Shown piece by piece: positions 8,580 through 16,584 of a stretch of 64,000 nucleotides of DNA. Made by a program: the position numbers and the translations under genes. Numbering within the stretch: position 1 is the first letter of the stretch; every line of letters starts with the position of its first letter. Below the pieces are notes generated by a model. The model was not told where the DNA came from, ran no database searches, and was given only the letters and a program-made list of their open reading frames with translations. Source of the DNA: DASUBV01 sp035763085 (lineage in GTDB: Bacteria; Actinomycetota; Actinomycetes; Streptosporangiales; Streptosporangiaceae); assembly GCA_035763085.1 (NCBI GenBank), contig DASUBV010000150.1:65768-129767 (forward strand). The letters are read 5' to 3'.

Positions 8580-9857
8580 CTAGCGCTGTACCTCCACCGC
8601 GCCCACCGTGCGCTTGCCGCGGCGCAGGATCAGGAACCGGCCGTGCAGCAGGTCCTCGCCCGACGGCACCGCATCCTCCTGCGTCACCTTCACGTTGTTC
8701 AGGTACGCGCCGCCCTCGGTGATGGCCCGCCGGGCCGCCGACTTGCTCGCCACGATCCCGGTACCGGCCAGCAGGTCGGTGACCGGCGGCAGCTCGCCCG
8801 GCGGCGTGGTGACCGTCGTGTGCGGCACCTCCGCGACCGCCGCGGCCAGCGTCCCCTCGTCCAGCTCGCGCAGCTCGCCCTGGCCGAACAGCGCCCGGCT
8901 GGCCGCCTGGACCCGGGCCAGCTCCGCGCCGCCGTGCACCAGCGTGGTCAGGTCCTCGGCCAGCACGCGCTGGCCGCGCCGGGCGGCGGGCCGCTCGGCG
9001 AGCTCCTGCTCCAGCCCGGTGATCTCCTCCCGGTCCCGGAAGGTGAACACCTTCAGCAGGCCGGGAACCTCGGCGTCGGACCGGTTCAGCCAGAACTGGT
9101 AGAAGGCGTACGGGCTCATCAGCTCCGGGCTGAGCCAGATCGCGCCGCCCTCGGTCTTGCCGTATTTCGTCCCGTCCGGCTTGGTGATCAGCGGGGTCGC
9201 CAGCGCGTGCACCGTGTCCCCGGTGACCCGCCGGATCAGGTCCACCCCGGACACCAGGTTGCCCCACTGGTCGCTGCCGCCCAGCTGCAGCGTGCAGGCG
9301 TGCCGCCGGTGCAGTTCCAGGAAGTCGTTGGCCTGCAGGATCTGGTAGCTGAACTCGGTGTAGGTGATGCCGCCGGCCTCCAGCCGGGCCCGGACCACCT
9401 CGCGGGACAGCATCTGGTTGACCGGGAAGTGCTTGCCGACGTCGCGCAGGAAGTCCAGCGCCGTCAGCTCGGCGGTCCAGTCCAGGTTGCTGACCATCAG
9501 CGCGCTGGCCGGCCCCGGCGAGAAGTCCAGGAACTGGCTGACCTCGCCGCGGATCCGCTCCACCCAGCCCGCGACCACCTCGCGCGGGTTCAGCACCCGC
9601 TCGGCCGACTTCCCGCTCGGGTCGCCGATGAGCCCGGTCGCGCCGCCCACCAGGCCGATCGGCCGGTGCCCGGCCAGCTGGAACCGCCGCATGGTGAGCA
9701 GCAGGACCAGGTTGCCGATGTGCAGGCCCGGCGCGGTGGGGTCGAAGCCCCCGTACAGGGTGACCTGGCCGGCGTCCAGCGCCTTGCGCAGGTCATCCAG
9801 GTCGGTGCTGACGGCGATCAGGCCGCGCCAGGTCAGGTCATCGATGATGTCGGTCAC
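8580..9857 (-). CDS. tyrS: Tyrosyl-tRNA synthetase
   Basis: Class I synthetase that charges tRNA-Tyr. Motifs are the HIGH-equivalent LHIGNLVLLL, the tyrosine pocket TYTEFSYQILQANDF, GGSDQWGNLVSGVDLIRR, and KYGKTEGG as the KMSKS equivalent. The C-terminal S4-like domain ends in GRFLILRRGKRTVGAVEV. The length of 425 residues is normal. The start is GTG 9857 (VTDIIDDLTWRGL). No strong SD is visible, and the start sits just inside an 8-bp inverted repeat (9860-9927). No T-box features were found. The gene lies just downstream of the methylpurine glycosylase gene, as in mycobacteria. Confidence 0.97.
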   Translation of the reverse strand: MTDIIDDLTWRGLIAVSTDLDDLRKALDAGQVTLYGGFDPTAPGLHIGNLVLLLTMRRFQLAGHRPIGLVGGATGLIGDPSGKSAERVLNPREVVAGWVERIRGEVSQFLDFSPGPASALMVSNLDWTAELTALDFLRDVGKHFPVNQMLSREVVRARLEAGGITYTEFSYQILQANDFLELHRRHACTLQLGGSDQWGNLVSGVDLIRRVTGDTVHALATPLITKPDGTKYGKTEGGAIWLSPELMSPYAFYQFWLNRSDAEVPGLLKVFTFRDREEITGLEQELAERPAARRGQRVLAEDLTTLVHGGAELARVQAASRALFGQGELRELDEGTLAAAVAEVPHTTVTTPPGELPPVTDLLAGTGIVASKSAARRAITEGGAYLNNVKVTQEDAVPSGEDLLHGRFLILRRGKRTVGAVEVQR

Positions 9858-9859
9858 CT

Positions 9860-9927
9860 GTGCATGGTGCCATCACCGGCGCCGCAACCGGTAACCAGCG
9901 CACCGGGCCTGACACTGAGCCATGCAC
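9860..9927 (-). promoter_or_regulatory. Inverted repeat in the tyrS 5' region
   Basis: GTGCATGG at 9860-9867 and CCATGCAC at 9920-9927 are perfect inverted arms 52 bp apart, immediately upstream of the tyrS GTG. In the mRNA they could pair and enclose the start region, or they could be a protein-binding dyad. No known leader class is recognised. Confidence 0.3.
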
Positions 9928-9959
9928 CCGGGCCGGCGGCCCGGCCGGCCCGGCCGCGG

Positions 9960-10817
9960 CTATCGCGCCCGGCGCCGCGGGACAGACCGGCGATATACCG
10001 AAACGGTCGGTTCCCGGGTCAGCCAGAAGCGCCACGGCACCTCGGCCGCCTGGCTGACTCCCACGCGCGGCCCGGTGCTGATCTCGCTCGCCGCCGCCGG
10101 CGCCCACCCCGGCGGCGCGCCGATGCCCAGCGGTGTCCCGGTCCCGCACACGTCGGCGCCGTCCAGCGACCGGTCAACGCCCAGCGCCTGGCACAGCCGG
10201 GCCGGGCCGCGCGCCAGGTCCCGCTCGGCTAGCACCCGGCGCGCCCGGCCCGGGCTGGCCGCCCTGGCCGGCAGCACCTCCCGGCCCGGCTCCGCGGCCT
10301 CCGCGCCCTCCACGGACCCAGCGCCCTCCACGGGCGCGGCGCCGTCAGCGCCTCCGGTGGCTCCCGCGACCCCGGCACTCTCCGGGGCCCCGGTGTCCCC
10401 AGCCGGCGCCGCGCGCCGGGCTCGCGGCTGGCGGCGCCCGGCGGCCAGGTCCGTGCCTGTCACCACCCGCCCAGCGCGCAGCAGCACGGCCGAGGCCTGC
10501 CCGGCCTGCTCGCAGACCAGGTTCATGCAGAAGTGCATGCCGTAGGTGAAGTAGACATACGCATGGCCCGGCGGCCCGAACATCACCGCGTTGCGCGCCG
10601 ACTTGCCCCGGTAGGCGTGCGAGGCCGGGTCGGCCAGCCCGGCGTAGGCCTCGACCTCGGTCAGCACGGCCGCGACCAGCCCCGCCGGGCTGTCGTGCCA
10701 CAGCACGAGGCCCAGCAGTTCCGGCGCGACCTCCAGGCCCGGCCGGTCGAAGAACCCGCGGTCCAGGATCCGGCCCGGCCACAGCTGATCCGCTCGCGGC
10801 GCCTGCGGCTCTGTCAC
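9960..10817 (-). CDS. Methylpurine-DNA glycosylase (MPG/AAG family)
   Basis: Excises alkylated purines such as 3-methyladenine. Family motifs are visible: LTEVEAYAGLADPASHAYRG with the catalytic Glu, then NAVMFGPPGHAYVYFTYGMH and FCMNLVC. The C-terminal block GPARLCQALGVDRSLDGADV is followed by VGVSQAAEVPWRFWL. The start is GTG 10817. The product has 285 residues against about 200 in typical bacterial enzymes. The excess is an Ala/Gly/Glu-rich insert around bases 10270-10430, between the substrate-binding part and the GPARL block. It follows argH by 67 bp on the same strand and precedes tyrS. Confidence 0.92.
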   Translation of the reverse strand: MTEPQAPRADQLWPGRILDRGFFDRPGLEVAPELLGLVLWHDSPAGLVAAVLTEVEAYAGLADPASHAYRGKSARNAVMFGPPGHAYVYFTYGMHFCMNLVCEQAGQASAVLLRAGRVVTGTDLAAGRRQPRARRAAPAGDTGAPESAGVAGATGGADGAAPVEGAGSVEGAEAAEPGREVLPARAASPGRARRVLAERDLARGPARLCQALGVDRSLDGADVCGTGTPLGIGAPPGWAPAAASEISTGPRVGVSQAAEVPWRFWLTREPTVSVYRRSVPRRRAR

Positions 10818-10884
10818 CGGCGCCTCAGCCCGCCCGGCGAGCCGCGACGCGCGGGCGATGCCGCGCGGGCCGGGTCACGGCGCC

Positions 10885-12423
10885 TCACTGCGCCGCCCAG
10901 GCGGCCTGCTGGTCAATGCTGGCCCGCACCCGCTCCAGCTGCTCGGCCACCCGGGCCGGTGCCGTGCCGCCGTGCATGCTGCGCGCGGCTAGCGCGCCCT
11001 CGACGGTGAGCACCTCGCGCACGTCCGGGGTGAGCAGCGGCGAGATCCTGGCCAGGTCGGCATCGCTGACGTCGGCCAGCTCGCAGTCGTGGACCTGGCA
11101 CCACACCACCAGGTGCCCGACCACCTCGTGCGCCTGCCGGAACGGTGACCCGCGACGGACGAGGAGCTCAGCCAGGTCGGTGGCCAGCGCATGCCCGGCC
11201 GCCGCCGTCGCCGCCAGGCGCTCGGTGTGAAATCTCAGGGTGCTGATCAGCCCGGCCATCGCCGGCAGGACGGTCAGCAGGGTGTCCACCGCATCGAAGA
11301 CGGGTTCCTTGTCCTCCTGCAGATCCCGGTCGTAGGTCAGCGGCAGGCCCTTGAGCATCGTCAGCATGCCGGTCAGGCCGCCGATGAGCCGCCCGGCCTT
11401 GCCGCGGGCCAGCTCGGCGACGTCGGGGTTCTTTTTCTGCGGCATGATCGAGGACCCGGTGGCGTAGGCGTCGTCGATCTCGACCCAGCCGAACTCGTGC
11501 GTCGACCACAGCACGACCTCCTCGCCCAGCCGGGACAGGTGCACGCCCAGCAGCGCGGCGATGAAGCAGAACTCGGCCGCGAAGTCCCGGTCGCTGACCG
11601 CGTCCATGGAGTTGTCGGCGGCGGAGTCGAAGCCCAGCTCGGCGGCCACCGCCTCGGGGTCCAGCGGGAGCGATGACCCGGCCAGCGCGCCGGAGCCGAG
11701 CGGGCTGACGGCGGCGCGCTTGTCCCAGTCCCGCAGCCGGCTGACGTCGCGGGCGAAGGCCTGGACGTGCGCCAGCAGCTGGTGGGCCAGCAGGACGGGC
11801 TGGGCGTGCTGCAGGTGGGTCATGCCGGGCGCCGGGGTAGCCAGGTGCCGCTCGGCCTGGCCGGCCAGCGCGCTCTCCAGCTCGGTCAGCCGCGCGGTGA
11901 TCAGCCGGACCTGATCGCGCAGGTACAGGCGCAGGTCGGTGGCGATCTGGTCGTTGCGGCTGCGCCCGGCGCGCAGCTTGCCGCCCAGCGAGCCCAGGCG
12001 CTCCAGCAGGCCGCGCTCGAGCGCGGTGTGCACGTCCTCATCGCCGGCGTCGGGCCGGAAGCTGCCGTCCCGGCAGGCGCGCTGCAGGTCCTCCAGCGCG
12101 CCGGTCATCCGGCTCAGCTCGCGGTCATCGAGCAGCCCTGCGCGGTGCAGCACTCGCGCGTGCGCGGCCGAGGCGAGCAGGTCATACGGCGCCAGGCGCC
12201 AGTCGAACTGGACGCTGACCGACAGCCGGGCCAGCGCCTCGGCCGGCCCGGACTCGAACCGGCCGCCCCACAGCCGCAGCCCCGGCCGCTCCCCCGGCCC
12301 GTGTTCCGGCCCGGCGGCCGCGGGGCCGGCTGATCCGGGACCAGCTGACCCGGGGTCGGCGGAACCCGGCCCGGCGGCTGCGTGCCCGTCGGCCGGCCCT
12401 GCGCTGTCCTGCTCTTCTGTCAC
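10885..12423 (-). CDS. argH: Argininosuccinate lyase
   Basis: Last step of arginine synthesis: argininosuccinate to arginine plus fumarate. It is a member of the fumarase/aspartase superfamily, with the signature GSSIMPQKKNPDVAELARGK containing the catalytic loop Ser. Other conserved parts are SRNDQIATDLRLYLRD and the TGHQ-equivalent region TPGMTHLQHAQPVL. The product is 512 residues from GTG 12423, preceded by AGGAGAAC. The first 48 residues are an extra Gly/Ala/Pro/Ser-rich tail (repeats of 'GSADPGSAGPGSAGP' type) before LRLWGGRFESGPAEALARL. It lies 151 bp after argR; argG, usually found between the two, is missing. Confidence 0.97.
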   Translation of the reverse strand: MTEEQDSAGPADGHAAAGPGSADPGSAGPGSAGPAAAGPEHGPGERPGLRLWGGRFESGPAEALARLSVSVQFDWRLAPYDLLASAAHARVLHRAGLLDDRELSRMTGALEDLQRACRDGSFRPDAGDEDVHTALERGLLERLGSLGGKLRAGRSRNDQIATDLRLYLRDQVRLITARLTELESALAGQAERHLATPAPGMTHLQHAQPVLLAHQLLAHVQAFARDVSRLRDWDKRAAVSPLGSGALAGSSLPLDPEAVAAELGFDSAADNSMDAVSDRDFAAEFCFIAALLGVHLSRLGEEVVLWSTHEFGWVEIDDAYATGSSIMPQKKNPDVAELARGKAGRLIGGLTGMLTMLKGLPLTYDRDLQEDKEPVFDAVDTLLTVLPAMAGLISTLRFHTERLAATAAAGHALATDLAELLVRRGSPFRQAHEVVGHLVVWCQVHDCELADVSDADLARISPLLTPDVREVLTVEGALAARSMHGGTAPARVAEQLERVRASIDQQAAWAAQ

Positions 12424-12500
12424 GCCGAGTTCTCCTGCCTGCGCTACGTTCTGACGCGCTGCGTTCTCCTGCGTGCGCCGCCCGGCCGCCTGAGGCCCCG

Positions 12501-12517
12501 CCTCTTGCTTTATCAGC
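12501..12517 (-). repeat. Dispersed spacer motif, copy 2
   Basis: The plus strand reads CCTCTTGCTTTATCAGC, which is the consensus with a two-base loss in the middle. It sits in the argR-argH spacer, about 58 bp after the argR stop, in the same orientation as the other copies. Confidence 0.6.
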
Positions 12518-12574
12518 GACCTGCGTCCCCGTGCCGCTGCCCCGTGCCGCCCGCGATCTTAGCGGGCAGGCAGA

Positions 12575-13186
12575 TCACCGGGCTGGCCGCCGGCCCTCGG
12601 CCAGGTCCAGCAGCGCCCGGGCCAGCGCGGCGCCGCCGCCGGGGTCACGGGAGATGACCAGCACGGTGTCGTCGCCCCCGACGGTACCCAGCACCGACGG
12701 CCAGCCGGCATGGTCCAGCGCCGAGGCGAGCAGCTGCGCCGCGCCCGCGGGGGTGCGCAGCACGATGAGGTTGCCGCTGGCCTCGGCGGTGACCAGCAGC
12801 TCGCCGGCCACCCGGGCGAGCCGCGCGGCCGGGTCCTGCACCAGGCCGCCCAGGCCGGGCTCGCCGGTCAGCGCGTAGACCAGGCCGCCGTCCGGGCCGC
12901 GCAGCCGCACCGCGCCGAGCTCGACCAGGTCGCGGGACAGGGTGGCCTGGGTGACATGCACGCCGAGCTGCGCCAGCCGGTCGGCCAGGTCCTCCTGGGA
13001 CCGGACCGGCGTGCCGGGCGCGGCCAGGATCCCGGTGATCTGGGCGTGCCGGGCGGCCTTGGTCACCGGGCTGGCCGTGCCGCCCTGGCCCTGGCGCTGG
13101 CCCGGGTCCCGGCCCTGCTCGCCGGCCCGGCCCTGCTCCTGGTCCTGGCCCGAGGCACGCGGCGGGCCGCCGCGCCGGGCGGTCAC
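12575..13186 (-). CDS. argR: Arginine repressor
   Basis: Arginine-dependent repressor of arginine biosynthesis, hexameric in characterised relatives. After about 40 Gly/Gln/Arg-rich residues comes the winged helix DNA-binding domain (HAQITGILAAPGTPVRSQED and LGVHVTQATLSRDLVELG). The C-terminal oligomerisation and arginine-binding domain has NLIVLRTPAGAAQLLASALD and GTVGGDDTVLVISRD, with the Asp pair that binds arginine. The start is GTG 13186, overlapping the argF stop (GTGA); an internal start before SPVTKAARHAQ is possible and would give a more typical length. The likely target is the tandem ARG boxes upstream of argC. Confidence 0.95.
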   Translation of the reverse strand: MTARRGGPPRASGQDQEQGRAGEQGRDPGQRQGQGGTASPVTKAARHAQITGILAAPGTPVRSQEDLADRLAQLGVHVTQATLSRDLVELGAVRLRGPDGGLVYALTGEPGLGGLVQDPAARLARVAGELLVTAEASGNLIVLRTPAGAAQLLASALDHAGWPSVLGTVGGDDTVLVISRDPGGGAALARALLDLAEGRRPAR

Positions 13187-14160
13187 CCGGGCCTGCCGGT
13201 CAGCCAGGCCAGCAGCGCCTTCTGCGCGTGCAGCCGGTTCTCGGCCTGGTCCCAGGCCAGGCTGGCCGGGCCGTCCAGCACCGCCCCGGTGATCTCCTGG
13301 CCGCGGTGCGCGGGCAGGCAGTGCAGCACCCCGGCGCCCGGCGCGGCCAGGCCGAGCTTGGCCTCATCGAGCCGGAACGGGATCATGGCGGCCTCCCGGT
13401 CGGCTTCCTGCCCCTCCTGGCCCATCGACGTCCACACGTCGGTGGCCAGGAAGCCCGCGCCCTTGCAGCCCTCCTCGGGGTCGGCGCCGAAGGCCGCCGA
13501 GCCGCCGGTGCGGGCCGCGATGGCCTGCGCCTGCGCCAGCACCGCGGGTGCCGGCGCGTACCCGGCCGGCCCGCAGATCCGCACGTGCATCCCGGCGGTC
13601 GCCCCGCCGAGCAGGTAAGAGTGCGCCATGTTCGACCCCCCGTCGCCCAGGAACGTCAGCGTGACCCCGCCCAGCTGCCCGGCCGACTCCTGCATGGTCT
13701 GCAGGTCGGCGAGCACCTGGCAGGGGTGGAACTCATCGGTCAGCGCGTTGATGACCGGCACCGTGCTGGCCGCCGCGAACTCGGTCAGCACGGCCTGGCT
13801 GAAGGTCCGCCAGGCGACGGCCGCCACCTGGCGGGACAGCACCCGGGCCATGTCGGCGGGCAGCTCACCGCGCCCGGCGTGGGTGGCCTGGCTGTCGATG
13901 ACCAGCGGGTAGCCGCCCAGCTCGGCGATGCCCACCGAGAACGACACCCGGGTGCGCAGGGACGGCTTGTCGAAGATCACGGCGACGCTGCGCGGCCCGG
14001 CCAGCGGCTGGCGGCCGAACCGGTCCGCCTTGAGCTCCGCGGCCAGTGCCAGCACCTCGGCCTGCTCGGCAGGCGACAGGTCGTCGTCGCGCAGGAAGTG
14101 GCGCGGCGCGCCGGGCGTCCCGGCCACCCCGGCCGCCCCGCCCGTCCCGGACTCGCTCAT
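13183..14160 (-). CDS. argF: Ornithine carbamoyltransferase
   Basis: Forms citrulline from ornithine and carbamoyl phosphate. The carbamoyl phosphate loop is FDKPSLRTRVSF, with HPCQVLADLQTM next. The ornithine-side motifs are FLGDGGSNMAHSYLLGGA and VLHCLPAHRGQEIT (HCLP). The start is ATG 14160, overlapping the argD stop as ATGA. The open frame continues upstream through argD in a different phase, but that part is not protein-like. The 325-residue length is normal. GDGGSNM replaces the commoner GDGxNNM, a minor variation. The stop overlaps argR. Confidence 0.97.
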   Translation of the reverse strand: MSESGTGGAAGVAGTPGAPRHFLRDDDLSPAEQAEVLALAAELKADRFGRQPLAGPRSVAVIFDKPSLRTRVSFSVGIAELGGYPLVIDSQATHAGRGELPADMARVLSRQVAAVAWRTFSQAVLTEFAAASTVPVINALTDEFHPCQVLADLQTMQESAGQLGGVTLTFLGDGGSNMAHSYLLGGATAGMHVRICGPAGYAPAPAVLAQAQAIAARTGGSAAFGADPEEGCKGAGFLATDVWTSMGQEGQEADREAAMIPFRLDEAKLGLAAPGAGVLHCLPAHRGQEITGAVLDGPASLAWDQAENRLHAQKALLAWLTGRPG

Positions 14161-15365
14161 CAGCCCTCCTGCCCGGCCAGCACGCTGGCCGCGTCGAGGA
14201 TCGCGGGCAGCGCCGCGAGGAAGGACGCTGCCTCGTCTGCGCTGAGGATAAGGGGCGGCGCCAGCCGGATGGCATCCGGCTGCACCGCGTTCACCAGGAA
14301 CCCGGCCCGCCGCGCCGCGGCCTCCACCGCCGCCGCGACCGGCGCGGCGAGGACGATGGCCAGCCACAGGCCGGTGCCGCGCACCCCGCTGACCAGCGCG
14401 TGCCCGAGGCCCTCGATCCCGGCCGTGAGCTGCGCGCCCACCTTGGTGACATGGTCCAGCAGCCCGTCGCGCTCGATGGTGTCCAGCACCGCCAGGGCCG
14501 CCGCGCAGGCCACCGGGTTGCCGCCGAAGGTGCTGCCGTGGTCGCCCTTGCCCAGGCCCGCGCCGCTGGCGCCCAGGCCGATGCAGGCGCCGATGGGCAG
14601 CCCGCCGCCCAGCCCCTTGGCCAGCGTCAGCACGTCCGGCACGATGCCCTCGCGCTGGAAGGCGAACCACTCGCCGGTCCGGCCGATCCCGCTCTGGACC
14701 TCATCGAGCACCAGCAGCGCCCCGGCCCCGTCGCAGGCCGCCCGGGCCGCCTTGAGGTAGCCGGCCGGCGCGGGCACTACGCCGCCCTCTCCCAGGCACG
14801 GCTCCAGGAACACCGCCGCGCAGTCCGGGCCGACCGCCTCGGCGAGCGCCGCCGGGTCACCGTAGGGGACAAAGCGAACGTCCACCCCGAAGGGCGCAAA
14901 CGGAACCCTGATCGAGCTCTTGCCGGTCAGGCTGAGCGAGCCCATCGTCCGGCCGTGGAACCCGCCCTCGGCGGCCACGATCACCGGCCGCTGATCGCCC
15001 TGGCGGCGGCGGACCAGCTTGAGCGCCGCCTCGTTGGCCTCGGTCCCGGAGTTGGCGAAGAACACCCGCCCGTCGGTGCCCAGCAGGCCCAGCAGCCGCT
15101 GCGCCAGCTCGACCTGCCGCTCGTGCAGGAACAGGTTGGAGATGTGCGCTAGCCGGCCCGCCTGCTCGGCTACGGCAGCCACCAGCGCGGGATGGCCGTG
15201 GCCGAGCGCGCTGACCGCGATGCCGCCGATCAGGTCGAGATAGGAGTTGCCGTCAACGTCCCACACGACGCAGCCGCGCCCGTGGTCGAGGGCAACGGGG
15301 GGCACGCCGTAGGTGAGCATGATGGCCGCGCCGTAGCGGTCCTGCAGCAGCTCGGTCGCGGTCAT
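14160..15365 (-). CDS. argD: Acetylornithine aminotransferase
   Basis: PLP-dependent class III aminotransferase, N-acetylglutamate semialdehyde to N-acetylornithine. Conserved features are YLDLIGGIAVSALGHGHPAL, FFANSGTEANEAALKLVRR, GGFHGRTMGSLSLTGK, LVLDEVQSGIGRTGEWFAF, and the PLP lysine in LTLAKGLGGGLPIGA. The start is ATG 15365; the product is 401 residues, typical. A 139-bp gap holding a copy of the spacer motif separates it from argB, the only real break in the argC-R run. The stop overlaps the argF start. Confidence 0.97.
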   Translation of the reverse strand: MTATELLQDRYGAAIMLTYGVPPVALDHGRGCVVWDVDGNSYLDLIGGIAVSALGHGHPALVAAVAEQAGRLAHISNLFLHERQVELAQRLLGLLGTDGRVFFANSGTEANEAALKLVRRRQGDQRPVIVAAEGGFHGRTMGSLSLTGKSSIRVPFAPFGVDVRFVPYGDPAALAEAVGPDCAAVFLEPCLGEGGVVPAPAGYLKAARAACDGAGALLVLDEVQSGIGRTGEWFAFQREGIVPDVLTLAKGLGGGLPIGACIGLGASGAGLGKGDHGSTFGGNPVACAAALAVLDTIERDGLLDHVTKVGAQLTAGIEGLGHALVSGVRGTGLWLAIVLAAPVAAAVEAAARRAGFLVNAVQPDAIRLAPPLILSADEAASFLAALPAILDAASVLAGQEG

Positions 15366-15466
15366 CGGCTGTCCTTCCTGGTGGTGTTGCGGGGGCTGAG
15401 CGGCGGCCGGGCTGTCCGGGCCGCCGGGGACCGGGTGCCCCGCGCCCGGTCAGAGCGCGCGCACCG

Positions 15467-15483
15467 CCTCTTGCTGTTATCAG
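15467..15483 (-). repeat. Dispersed spacer motif, copy 3 (best match)
   Basis: The plus strand reads CCTCTTGCTGTTATCAG, 22 bp past the argB stop in the argB-argD spacer. It is followed by ATAGG, so CCT/AGG and CTG/CAG could pair around a TTAT loop. Confidence 0.65.
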
Positions 15484-15504
15484 ATAGGAGCACGGACGCC
15501 CTGG

Positions 15505-16584
15505 TCACGGGACCACCATCGTCCCGATGCCGGAGTCGGTGAAGATCTCCAGCAGCACTGCGTGCGGCAGCCGGCCGTCCAGGACATGCGCCTGCGGGAC
15601 GCCGCCTTGCACGGCGGTCAGGCAGGCCTGCATCTTCGGGATCATTCCGCCGCTCAGGCCGGGCAGCAGGTCCGCCAGCGCCGTGGCGGTGAGCTGGCTG
15701 ATCACCTCGGCGGGGCGGCTGTCCGCGACGGCACTGTCTGCGGCGGGGCCGGCGACTGCCTGGCTGGCGGTCCGGGCACCGGCGGGCTGACCGTCGGCGG
15801 CCCGGGTGCCGGCGGCCTGAGTGGCAGCCTGCTGGCCGGGGACAGCCTGGCTGCTCGTGGCCTGGCCGGCAGCGCCATTGCCGGCAACTGCACCGCCCGG
15901 CCAGCTCGCGTACAGGCCCGCCACGTCGGTGAGCACGACCAGCTTGGCCGCGCCCAGCGCGACGGCGACCGCCGCGGCCGCGGTGTCGGCGTTCACGTTG
16001 AGCACCTCGCCGTCGCGGCCGCGGGCCACGCTGGAGATCACCGGGATCCGGCCGTCGGCCAGCAGCGCGCTGACCGCGCCGGGATTCACCGTCTCCACCT
16101 CGCCGACCTGGCCCAGGTCGACCCGCTCGCCGTCCACGGTGGCCAGCAGCCGGCGCGCCGTCAGCAGGTGCGCGTCCTCGCCTGACATCCCGACCGCGAA
16201 CGGGCCGTGCTGGTTGATCAGCCCGACCACCTCGCGGTTCACCTGGCCGGTGAGCACCATCCGCACCACGTCCATCGCCTCGGGCGTGGTCACCCGCAGC
16301 CCGGCCTGGAACGTGCTGGGGATGCCGAGCCGGTCGAGCTGGGCGCTGATCTGCGGCCCGCCGCCGTGCACGATGACCGGCAGCAGCCCCGCGTACCGCA
16401 GGAACACCACGTCCTGCGCGAAGCCGGCCCGCAGCGCGTCGTCGGTCATGGCATTGCCGCCGTACTTGATGACGACGGTCTGCCCGTGGAAGCGCTCCAG
16501 CCAGGGCAGCGCCTCGATCAGCGTGGCCGCCTTGGCCAGCGCCCCGGCCGGCGCGGCCCCGTTCGCCCGGGGAGTCGTCATCAT
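15505..16584 (-). CDS. argB: Acetylglutamate kinase with large internal insert
   Basis: Phosphorylates N-acetylglutamate. Amino acid kinase motifs are VVIKYGGNAM (Lys and Gly for ATP), VIVHGGGPQISAQLDRLG, the FQAGLRVTTPEAMDVVRMVL block, NVNADTAAAAVAVALGAAKL and LVVLTDVAGLYASW. Two adjacent ATGs (16584 and 16581) are possible starts; 16584 gives an ATGA overlap with argJ. The product has 359 residues, about 60 more than normal. The excess is an Ala/Gln/Ser/Gly-rich insert at about residues 229-292 (bases 15709-15900), placed between TDVAGLYASW and VISQLTATALADLLPGLSGG. The reading frame is intact on both sides, so it is an in-frame insertion. The tail GGMIPKMQACLTAVQGGV is conserved. Confidence 0.96.
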   Translation of the reverse strand: MMTTPRANGAAPAGALAKAATLIEALPWLERFHGQTVVIKYGGNAMTDDALRAGFAQDVVFLRYAGLLPVIVHGGGPQISAQLDRLGIPSTFQAGLRVTTPEAMDVVRMVLTGQVNREVVGLINQHGPFAVGMSGEDAHLLTARRLLATVDGERVDLGQVGEVETVNPGAVSALLADGRIPVISSVARGRDGEVLNVNADTAAAAVAVALGAAKLVVLTDVAGLYASWPGGAVAGNGAAGQATSSQAVPGQQAATQAAGTRAADGQPAGARTASQAVAGPAADSAVADSRPAEVISQLTATALADLLPGLSGGMIPKMQACLTAVQGGVPQAHVLDGRLPHAVLLEIFTDSGIGTMVVP

